Below are positions 13,745 through 18,704 of a stretch of 18,704 bases of DNA, piece by piece. A program made the position numbers and the translations under genes. Source of the DNA: JBEKTY01 sp049515555 (GTDB taxonomy: Bacteria; Planctomycetota; Planctomycetia; Pirellulales; Thermoguttaceae). The stretch covers positions 1 to 18,704 of the forward strand of contig JBEKTY010000158.1 of NCBI GenBank assembly GCA_049515555.1. The letters are read 5' to 3'. The notes below the pieces were generated by a model. The model had not been told where the DNA came from. It searched no databases and saw nothing but the letters and a program-made list of their open reading frames with translations. Every line of letters starts with the position of its first letter. Position 1 is the stretch's first letter.

Positions 13745-15148
13745 CTCCCGCTGGTCGGCGTGCTGGATGGCCTGGATGATCTGGTCCAGATCGTTGGGCA
13801 CCACCACGGCGTGGTTGGCGAATGTCGCCTGGTTGACGCCGCGGCTGCGGAGCACCTTGTCGAACTGCTCCGCGTCGGTGGCGTGGTAGGCGACCGTGGC
13901 GGTGGGATCCTTCAGTTGGTGGCCGGTCAGCACGCAGACAACGCGCTGCTCGGGCTGGATCGTGCCTTCGCCCACCAACAGCCGGGCGCCGGCGACGCTG
14001 GCGGCGCTGGCCGGCTCGCAGCCCATGCCGCCCGCCCCCACTTGGGCCTTGGCGTCGAGAATCTCCTGGTCGCTCACCTGGCGGACCACGCCGTGGCACC
14101 ACTCCAACGCGCGGAGGCATTTCTGGAGGTTTACCGGCCGGTTGATCTCGATGGCGCTGGCGATGGTCGAGGCCCGGCGGCCCGACGAGTCCATGTCGCG
14201 GTAATATTGGTCGATGGCCGCCGTGTCGGGCTGGCCGCCGTTCCAGCGGACTTGGCGCCGCTCGACCAGGTCGTAGAGCGTGCCGGCGCCCGTGGCGTTG
14301 ATCACGGCCAGGCGTGGAATGCGATCGATGAGGCCCAACTGGTACAGCTCGTGAAAGGCCTTGCCGAAGGCACTGGAGTTGCCCAGGTTGCCACCCGGCA
14401 CGATGATCCAGTCGGGCACTTCCCACCGCAGGGCCTCCAGCACTCGGTACATGATCGTTTTCTGCCCTTCCAGGCGGAAGGGGTTGACGCTGTTGACCAG
14501 GTAGATGCCCAGGCGGCGGCTGACCTCTTGCACCCGGGCCATGGCGTCGTCGAAGTCGCCCCGGATCTGCATGGTCAGGGCGCCGTAGTCGAGGGCCTGC
14601 GAAAGCTTGCCGTAGGAGATCTTGCCCGAGCCGATGAAGATGATGCCTTTCATCAGCCGCGTGACGGAGCAGTACAGGGCCAGCGAGGCACTGGTGTTGC
14701 CGGTCGAGGCGCAGGCGGCCCGGGTGGCGCCGACGAAGCGGGCATGGCTGAAGGCGGCCGCCATGCCGTTGTCCTTGAAGCTGCCGGAGGGGTTAAGCCC
14801 CTCGTATTGCAGGTGCAGGCGGCCGGGCCGCAGCCCTGTGTACTGGGCCACCCCCGCCGAGGCGTACAGCAGCGTCTGGCCTTCGCCCACCGTGACGCAC
14901 TGCGGCAGCGGCACGAAGGGCAGCAGCTCGTGGAACCGCCACACCCCGCTCGCGCAATAGGGATCGTTGCGCCGGCCCCACTTGGCCTCGAACACGTCCC
15001 ACGAGCGGGGCGGGTCCAACTGCGGCCAATCGTAGGCCACGTCGAGCAGGTTGCCGCACCGCGGGCAGGCCACCCGGACCTCGTCGATCGCCGCAGTCGC
15101 CCCGCATTGGGGCGAGATACAGCGTTGAAAACAGGCGTCGCCGGCCAA
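13742..15148 (-). CDS. thrC: Threonine synthase
   Basis: ThrC converts O-phosphohomoserine to threonine with pyridoxal phosphate. The 468-residue protein has an N-terminal zinc-ribbon-like element (CISPQC and CPRC, Cys10/15/28/31) and the PLP lysine in LNPSGSFKDNGMAAA (Lys125). It also shows ACASTGNTSASLALYC, IIVPGGNLGNSSAFGKAF (phosphate-binding) and AGGMGCEPASAAS near the C-terminus. The layout matches the archaeal/planctomycete-type enzyme of about 450 residues. The start is TTG 15148, with AGGAGAG (15164-15158) 9 nt upstream; no ATG is available before the conserved zinc ribbon. dapB follows in the same direction, past a repeat-filled gap, so the two may be co-expressed as aspartate-pathway branches. 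Confidence 0.95.
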   Translation of the reverse strand: MAGDACFQRCISPQCGATAAIDEVRVACPRCGNLLDVAYDWPQLDPPRSWDVFEAKWGRRNDPYCASGVWRFHELLPFVPLPQCVTVGEGQTLLYASAGVAQYTGLRPGRLHLQYEGLNPSGSFKDNGMAAAFSHARFVGATRAACASTGNTSASLALYCSVTRLMKGIIFIGSGKISYGKLSQALDYGALTMQIRGDFDDAMARVQEVSRRLGIYLVNSVNPFRLEGQKTIMYRVLEALRWEVPDWIIVPGGNLGNSSAFGKAFHELYQLGLIDRIPRLAVINATGAGTLYDLVERRQVRWNGGQPDTAAIDQYYRDMDSSGRRASTIASAIEINRPVNLQKCLRALEWCHGVVRQVSDQEILDAKAQVGAGGMGCEPASAASVAGARLLVGEGTIQPEQRVVCVLTGHQLKDPTATVAYHATDAEQFDKVLRSRGVNQATFANHAVVVPNDLDQIIQAIQHADQRE

Positions 15149-15178
15149 AATAACGGGCTCTCCTCGGCTTGGACTATG

Positions 15179-15187
15179 ATTTTATCA
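15179..15187 (-). promoter_or_regulatory. Possible extended -10 promoter of thrC
   Basis: On the minus strand TGATAAAAT (15187-15179) fits an extended -10 element (TGnTATAAT). It would place the start of transcription near 15172, about 24 nt before the TTG. No recognisable -35 box precedes it; that position is occupied by the GTGGCGA heptamer array. Confidence 0.4.
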
Positions 15188-15203
15188 AAGGATACCTTGG
15201 CGA

Positions 15204-15238
15204 GTGGCTGGTGGCTAGTGGCGAGTGGCGAGGGGCGA
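15204..15238. repeat. Heptamer array GTGGCTG/GTGGCGA, five copies
   Basis: Units at 15204, 15211, 15218, 15225 and 15232 read GTGGCTG, GTGGCTA, GTGGCGA, GTGGCGA and GGGGCGA. It flanks the left end of the inverted-repeat element 15243-15386. An inverse array (15467-15494) lies on the far side. The same GTGGCGA word, inverted, makes up 6001-6035. Confidence 0.9.
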
Positions 15239-15242
15239 GATT

Positions 15243-15386
15243 GTAGGGTCGGTCGAGCGCAGCGAGCCCCACCATTTTCGACGGACGACGGAAGACGGAC
15301 GACGGGCCGGAGCGCTTCCCTCCGTCGTCCGTCGCCCGTCCTCCGTCGTGTCTCTGGTGGGGCTCGCTACGCTCGACCCACCCTAC
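15243..15386. mobile_element. MITE-like element with 32-bp terminal inverted repeats and nested heptamer arms
   Basis: The left arm 15243-15274 (GTAGGGTCGGTCGAGCGCAG and 12 more bases) and right arm 15355-15386 are inverted copies with two mismatches. Inside them a second pair of arms carries heptamers of the ACGGACG type (about 15279-15306) and their complement CCGTCGT (about 15318-15350). The 144-bp whole can fold into one long hairpin. It has no coding capacity. The outer arm recalls a palindromic repeat common near planctomycete genes. Between it and the dksA promoter (15387-15519) lie CCTATGAGACCTATA-type words and another heptamer array; no gene is seen there. Confidence 0.7.
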
Positions 15387-15466
15387 GGCTTGGGGACCCA
15401 AAGGTCCTATGAGACCTATACGTCCTATTTGCGTACCCGGTATCCACCGGGGGCAACCGCCAGTCT

Positions 15467-15494
15467 GCCACTAGCCACCAGCAACTAGCCACCA
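15467..15494. repeat. Heptamer array GCCACTA/GCCACCA, four copies
   Basis: Units at 15467, 15474, 15481 and 15488 read GCCACTA, GCCACCA, GCAACTA and GCCACCA. They are the approximate complement of the GTGGCTG/GTGGCTA array at 15204-15238, so the two arrays form an outer inverted pair around the MITE-like element. Confidence 0.85.
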
Positions 15495-15519
15495 TAAGCC
15501 ACCCGTTCGGGCACCCCGT

Positions 15520-15548
15520 TTGACAATGTTTTACGTGCCATTTACAAT
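15520..15548 (+). promoter_or_regulatory. Near-consensus sigma-70 promoter for the dksA-like/lspA/hisN run
   Basis: TTGACA (15520-15525), a 17-bp spacer and TACAAT (15543-15548) make an almost ideal housekeeping promoter. Transcription would begin near 15555, leaving an untranslated leader of about 139 nt before the ATG at 15694. The leader is GC-rich with several complementary GCCGGC/CCGGCC-like words, but I recognise no known riboswitch in it. Confidence 0.85.
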
Positions 15549-15693
15549 GAAAAGTCTCTGCGGATGCCATGGGGCACGAAGTGGGGCGCCGCCGACCGCG
15601 ACGAGACAACTTTGGCAGGCCGCAGGAAGCCGGCGACCGTAGGGACCGGCCAGCTTGGGGAAACTCGGAAGTCCTACTTGAAGCGAGGAATTG

Positions 15694-16065
15694 ATGAATC
15701 CAGCGGAACTGAACGTCTACAAGGAACAGTTATTGGCCTTGCGGGCCCGGTTGCGTGGGGACGTGACCCAACTGGCGGATGCGGCCTTGAAGAAGAGCCG
15801 CTCCGAGGCCAACGGCGACCTGTCGAGTATGCCCATCCACATGGCGGACATCGGCAGCGACAATTTCGAGCAGGAATTCACGCTCAGTTTGATGGAGAAC
15901 GAAGGCGTCGCACTCGGTAAGGTCGAGGCCTCGCTGGAGCGGATCGAGGATGGCACCTACGGCCTGTGCGAAGAGTGCGGGGCGCGGATCCCCAAGAGCC
16001 GCCTGAACGCCATTCCGTTCACCACCCTGTGCGTCAAGTGCGCCTCGCAGCAAGAGGGCACGTAA
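15694..16065 (+). CDS. DksA/TraR-family C4 zinc-finger protein
   Basis: The 123-residue product begins with a helical coiled-coil part (YKEQLLALRARLRGDVTQLA) and the family stretch MADIGSDNFEQEFTLSLMEN. A C4 zinc finger follows, CEECGARIPKSRL ... LCVKC (Cys92, 95, 113, 116), preceded by ALERIEDGTYG-like sequence (residues 79-90). DksA/TraR proteins bind RNA polymerase through the secondary channel and tune transcription, often with ppGpp. The acidic pair expected at the DksA coiled-coil tip is not clear, so a different regulatory role is possible. GAGGA lies close before ATG 15694 (an in-frame TTG at 15691 adds one residue). I recall this gene beside lspA in other planctomycetes, but cannot verify it here. 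Confidence 0.9.
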   Translation: MNPAELNVYKEQLLALRARLRGDVTQLADAALKKSRSEANGDLSSMPIHMADIGSDNFEQEFTLSLMENEGVALGKVEASLERIEDGTYGLCEECGARIPKSRLNAIPFTTLCVKCASQQEGT

Positions 16066-16090
16066 CGCGACAAATCCCAATGACCAAATC

Positions 16091-16158
16091 CCAATGACCA
16101 ATGACCAACGACAACCGATTGGCCGATCGCGGGTCATTTCTTAGTCATTGGTCATTGG
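16091..16158. repeat. Inverted CCAATGA heptamer pairs between the dksA-like gene and lspA
   Basis: CCAATGACCAATGA (16091-16104) and its exact complement TCATTGGTCATTGG (16145-16158) can pair over 14 bp around a 40-nt loop. Extra CCAATGA-like copies at 16078-16090 and a further TCATT after 16158 extend both sides. The stem may protect or attenuate the message between the two genes. The same heptamer forms the start of the MFS gene at 9507-9520. Confidence 0.85.
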
Positions 16159-16213
16159 TCATTTCTCCCCGGATCCCGGACTGACGCAGGGGACATTACA
16201 TCAAGGGGACGCC

Positions 16214-16774
16214 ATGAGGGCAGTTCCGGCCAGCCGTTATCTTCTCTTTCTGGCCATCGCCGCGGGCGGCTGCGCCGCCGACCTGGCGACCAAGCACTGG
16301 GTGTTCGATCGGCTGGGCATGCCGGGCGGCCCCACCTGGTGGCTGCGGCCGGGCGTACTGGGCTTCCAGACCAGCCTCAACGAAGGGGCCTTGTTCGGCA
16401 TGGGGCAGGGGATGGTGCCCGTCTTTGCCGTGCTCTCGGTGGGCGCGATGGCGGGCATCGTGTGGTGGCTGTTCTGGGCCGGCGCCGCCCGGCAGTGGCT
16501 CCTCACCGCCGCACTGGCCAGCATCACGGGCGGAGTTCTGGGCAATCTTTACGACCGCCTGGGCCTGCCCGGCCTGCGCTGGAACTTCCCAAACCCGCTG
16601 CACCACGCCGGCCAGCCGGTCTATGCGGTTCGCGATTTCGTCCTCGTCATGCTCGGCCCTTGGCAGTGGCCGAACTTCAACCTGGCCGATAGCATGTTGG
16701 TGTGCGGCGCGGCGCTATTGGTGGGCCATGCCTTCTGGACCCGGGAGTCCGACAAACAGGAGCGGCCGGCATGA
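16214..16774 (+). CDS. lspA: Lipoprotein signal peptidase (signal peptidase II)
   Basis: LspA is an inner-membrane aspartic protease that removes signal peptides from lipid-modified prolipoproteins. The 186-residue protein has four hydrophobic segments and the family motifs: DLATKHWVFDRL (residues 23-34), TSLNEGALFGMGQG (NxGAxFG region, 54-66), GGVLGNLYDRL with catalytic Asp114, VRDFV (139-143), and PNFNLADSMLVCGA with catalytic Asp159. AAGGGG at 16203-16208 precedes ATG 16214. An earlier in-frame start at 16148 would fall in the heptamer repeat and is unlikely. Its stop overlaps the start of the next gene by 4 nt (ATGA), so translation is coupled. Confidence 0.96.
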   Translation: MRAVPASRYLLFLAIAAGGCAADLATKHWVFDRLGMPGGPTWWLRPGVLGFQTSLNEGALFGMGQGMVPVFAVLSVGAMAGIVWWLFWAGAARQWLLTAALASITGGVLGNLYDRLGLPGLRWNFPNPLHHAGQPVYAVRDFVLVMLGPWQWPNFNLADSMLVCGAALLVGHAFWTRESDKQERPA

Positions 16775-17580
16775 GCTTCGACCCCGCGTGGGTGGCGTCC
16801 CGTTTGGCGCTGGCCCTGGAGGCTGCCCGCGAGGCGGGCCAGATCACCCTGGAATACTTCCGCCGCGACGACCTGGAAGTCGAGCGCAAGGCCGACGACT
16901 CGCCCGTAACGGTGGCCGACCGCCGGGCCGAAGAGCATCTGCGCAGCCGCATCGCCGCGGCCTTCGCCGACGACGCCATCCTGGGCGAGGAGCTGCCCGA
17001 TCGGCCCGGCAGCAGTCCCTTCCGCTGGATTCTCGATCCGATCGACGGCACCAAGTCGTTCATCCACGGCGTGCCGCTGTACGGCACCCTGATCGGCATC
17101 GAGCACGTCCACGAGCCGGTGGCGGGCGTGATCCACATCCCGGCCCTGGACGAGTGCGTCTACGCCTCGGCGGGGCAGGGGGCCTGGTACCTGCAAGGTC
17201 GGCAGCCGCCGCGCCCGGCGCGGGTCTCCCGTCGCACGCCCCTGGCCCAAGGCCTGTTCCTCACCAGCGAAGTGGCCACGTTCGACGAGATCGGCCGCCG
17301 CGACGTGTACGACCGCCTCCAGGCCGCCGCCCGGCTGAGCCGCTCCTGGGGCGACTGCTACGGATACCTGATGGTGGCCACCGGCCGGGCCGAGCTGATG
17401 GTCGATCCCGTAGCGGCCGTCTGGGACCTCGCCCCGCTGCTGCCCATCCTGGAGGAGGCCGGCGGCACCTTCACCGACTGGCAGGGCCGCCGCACCATCC
17501 ACTCCGGCCAGGGCCTCGCCACCAACGGCCTAGTGCTGGAAGAAACGTTGTCGCTGGTGACCGGCCGCGAGCAGGCGTGA
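16771..17580 (+). CDS. hisN: Inositol-monophosphatase-family phosphatase, HisN (histidinol-phosphatase) type
   Basis: The 269-residue product has the Mg2+-dependent phosphatase signature: Asp50 in VTVADRRAEEHLR, GEE at 72-74, ILDPIDGTKSFIHG (Asp89, Asp92, Thr94), and AVWDLAPLLPILEEAGG with Asp219. The DGTKSFIHG form (rather than DGTxNFxHG) and the segment WGDCYGYLMVATGRAELMVD match histidinol-phosphate phosphatases of the IMPase fold, so histidine synthesis is the best guess. Inositol or 3'-phosphoadenosine phosphatase activity cannot be ruled out. AGGAG at 16758-16762 lies inside the lspA end, 8 nt before the ATG. The stop is followed within 3 nt by a GGCGGA-rich repeat. Confidence 0.87.
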   Translation: MSFDPAWVASRLALALEAAREAGQITLEYFRRDDLEVERKADDSPVTVADRRAEEHLRSRIAAAFADDAILGEELPDRPGSSPFRWILDPIDGTKSFIHGVPLYGTLIGIEHVHEPVAGVIHIPALDECVYASAGQGAWYLQGRQPPRPARVSRRTPLAQGLFLTSEVATFDEIGRRDVYDRLQAAARLSRSWGDCYGYLMVATGRAELMVDPVAAVWDLAPLLPILEEAGGTFTDWQGRRTIHSGQGLATNGLVLEETLSLVTGREQA

Positions 17581-17582
17581 GC

Positions 17583-17643
17583 CGGAAGGCGGAGGGCGGA
17601 AGGGGGAAGGCGGAGGGCGGAAGGGGGGAAGGGGGAAGGCGGA
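17583..17643. repeat. 21-bp (3 x 7) direct repeat tract just after hisN
   Basis: Exact 21-bp units stand at 17586-17606 and 17607-17627 (AAGGCGGAGGGCGGAAGGGG plus G), followed by a decayed third. The tract is all purine on one strand apart from C at GGCGG steps. It begins within a few bases of the hisN stop. Confidence 0.9.
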
Positions 17644-17654
17644 GCCTTGCGTTC

Positions 17655-17739
17655 TCCCCTCGCCCTTTGGGAGAGGGGCAGGGGGTGAGGGCACGAGATT
17701 GTCCCCTCGCCCTTTGGGAGAGGGGCAGGGGGTGAGGGC
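17655..17739. repeat. Two identical 38-bp REP-like palindromic repeats in direct orientation
   Basis: Positions 17655-17692 and 17702-17739 are identical 38-bp copies starting TCCCCTCGCCCTTTGGGAGA. Each has its own CCCCTC...GAGGGG stem. They may end transcription of the dksA-like/lspA/hisN run. They resemble the REPIN at 9364-9484 but are direct rather than inverted copies. Confidence 0.9.
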
Positions 17740-18118
17740 GGAATCGCCCTGTGGTTGCCTGTGGTCGTGCCTAAGACAGCGCCCACCGGTATCTCGACCC
17801 CGCCGAGTTCATCTCGGCGGTGAAGGAGGCTGGGCGGCTAGCAGAGAGCGCCCACCGCCAAACCTCATCCCATCTTGTCATTATTACCTGCGTCCCTGTT
17901 TCGACCCCCAGGACCCGATCGAGCAAGAGTAGGCGGAAATCGGTCGCGCAACGTCCCGCCCCAAATGTCCGGCCCCGGAGGCATACTAATGGCTTCGGTA
18001 CGCGCCCCAGGACGCCGTCCGAGGATCTTTGCTCCGCGACAAGGCGGGCGACGAGCCGCGGTGCTTGGTGGATGCAGAGGCTGTCAGCCGTGGCCGCGGC
18101 CCTTATTGAGATTCTCGT
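17740..18118. other. 379-bp stretch with no convincing gene
   Basis: No reading frame here has a ribosome-binding site, family motif or natural boundaries. Short phrases in one frame from 17779 (HRYLDPAEFISAVKEAGRL) look protein-like, and later another frame (LLRDKAGDEPRCLVDAEAV near 18020-18090) does too. The stretch may therefore be a decayed, frame-shifted gene relic. No repeats or tRNA are visible. Confidence 0.4.
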
Positions 18119-18553
18119 TCACTCAAACAGCGTGACGTACCGTTGCCTTTTCAGGATGCCCGCAAGCTCGCCAGACAACGGAAGCGTGCCAAAACGGCGA
18201 TCGATGGCAAGAAATCCCTGGTACATTTCCCGCCCCTCCTTCCCTGCCCAGTAGATCGTTAGGTACATTGCGTACCAGGCGACGTCCTCGTTGCCCTCCA
18301 GCAGTGCCCGATGGGCGACTTCCCCCATCTTCTTCTCGATGGCAGGATCTTCACGCAGAACGAAATAGACATCCTCCCCGAACGCACCCCGCTGCATATC
18401 GTCTTCGCGTATGGAACCGAGCAGGCGCCCGATCTCGTCTTCCGACCACCGAAAACGAGCTGTCACCGCGTCACAGACCGACTGCGGAATCCAGTTGCCC
18501 GTCGTGGGATCAGTGTTCCAGCAGATGTCGGGATGTGGTGTCGCATGGGCCAA
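18119..18553 (-). CDS. Hypothetical protein, no recognised family
   Basis: The TTG start at 18553 gives 144 residues. The sequence looks genuinely coding: mixed composition, no low complexity, and helical segments such as EDEIGRLLGSI, AIEKKMGEVAHRALLEGNED and AWYAMYLTIYWAGKE, ending FGTLPLSGELAGILKRQRYV. No signal peptide is visible. The same frame stays open about 15 codons further up, to a TGA at 18601-18599, and reads naturally there (EEQFRLAVQILAH) after a GGAGGAG. The true start may thus be a non-standard codon upstream, or the gene may be a 5'-damaged fragment. I see no relation to its neighbours. The last 100 bp of the window show nothing assignable. Confidence 0.55.
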   Translation of the reverse strand: MAHATPHPDICWNTDPTTGNWIPQSVCDAVTARFRWSEDEIGRLLGSIREDDMQRGAFGEDVYFVLREDPAIEKKMGEVAHRALLEGNEDVAWYAMYLTIYWAGKEGREMYQGFLAIDRRFGTLPLSGELAGILKRQRYVTLFE

Positions 18554-18704
18554 AATCTGAACTGCCAGGCGGAATTGCTCCTCCCCTAGTGCCGCAAATC
18601 ACAATTGTTAGACCACCAAGGCTGAACTTTCTCCAGATTGCCGGCAGCTTGCCCAATTTTCCCTCCAGGTCGCCGGTCGCTGCACGGTGGCGGCCGTCAC
18701 GGGA

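Noticed and set aside
13613..15412. Long plus-strand open frame of 599 codons
   Set aside because: It is antisense to thrC and runs on into repeats; the thrC motifs on the minus strand decide the coding strand.
17820..18254. Plus-strand 144-codon frame at the right end
   Set aside because: No family motif is present, it is rich in Arg and Ser, and its end overlaps the better-supported minus-strand gene.

Overview
The window reads as a high-GC chromosome segment from a planctomycete, most likely of the Pirellulales group. This is inferred from gene content, not from a marker gene. The pointers are secreted DUF1080 and ThuA-like proteins, a three-gene cassette of a single-pass membrane protein, a CpsD-like protein and an ExeA-like ATPase, a DksA/TraR-type zinc protein just before lspA, and several TTG starts.

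Layout. Positions 1-3320 (+) hold a tight run of carbohydrate-related secreted genes: a beta-helix tail, a DUF1080 protein, a 66-residue secreted stub and an internally deleted beta-propeller. An intact FabG-like reductase and a 3'-truncated dinB follow. The dinB break lies about 230 bp from the 3' end of a tRNA-Phe(GAA) on the minus strand, with repeated GTACCAC/GTGGTAC motifs between them. Positions 3719-7032 (-) hold the membrane protein / CpsD-like pseudokinase / ExeA-like cassette. Positions 7295-11859 (+) hold thuA-like, thiC, an MFS transporter and a ROK kinase in a row. A VapBC-type toxin-antitoxin pair (12020-12654) follows. On the minus strand lie thrC and then dapB, two branches of aspartate-family amino acid synthesis. 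Then come dksA-like, lspA and a HisN-type phosphatase (+), behind a near-consensus sigma-70 promoter. The right end holds an orphan hypothetical gene (-).

No CRISPR array, phage module, complete insertion sequence or recognisable new defence system is visible. The most unusual feature is the density of short tandem arrays with 7- or 8-bp units (some 14, 16 or 21 bp) and of REP-like palindromes. At least a dozen unrelated unit sequences occur in 18.7 kb, and they sit at gene edges. They overlap or lie within a few bases of the stops of the ExeA-like, membrane-protein, thrC, thiC, dksA-like and hisN genes. They also touch the starts of the CpsD-like gene, dapB, the MFS gene and thiC. One palindrome-plus-heptamer block lies in frame inside the ROK kinase. 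The same octamer family (AAATCCCC / AAATCCCT on the coding strand) ends 4-5 nt before the start codon of both dapB and the CpsD-like gene.

How the genes relate: thiC supplies the pyrimidine of thiamine; thrC and dapB draw on the aspartate pathway; lspA processes lipoproteins; the ROK kinase and MFS protein may form a sugar uptake and phosphorylation pair. The ATPase cassette is probably envelope- or secretion-associated, but its job cannot be read from sequence alone.
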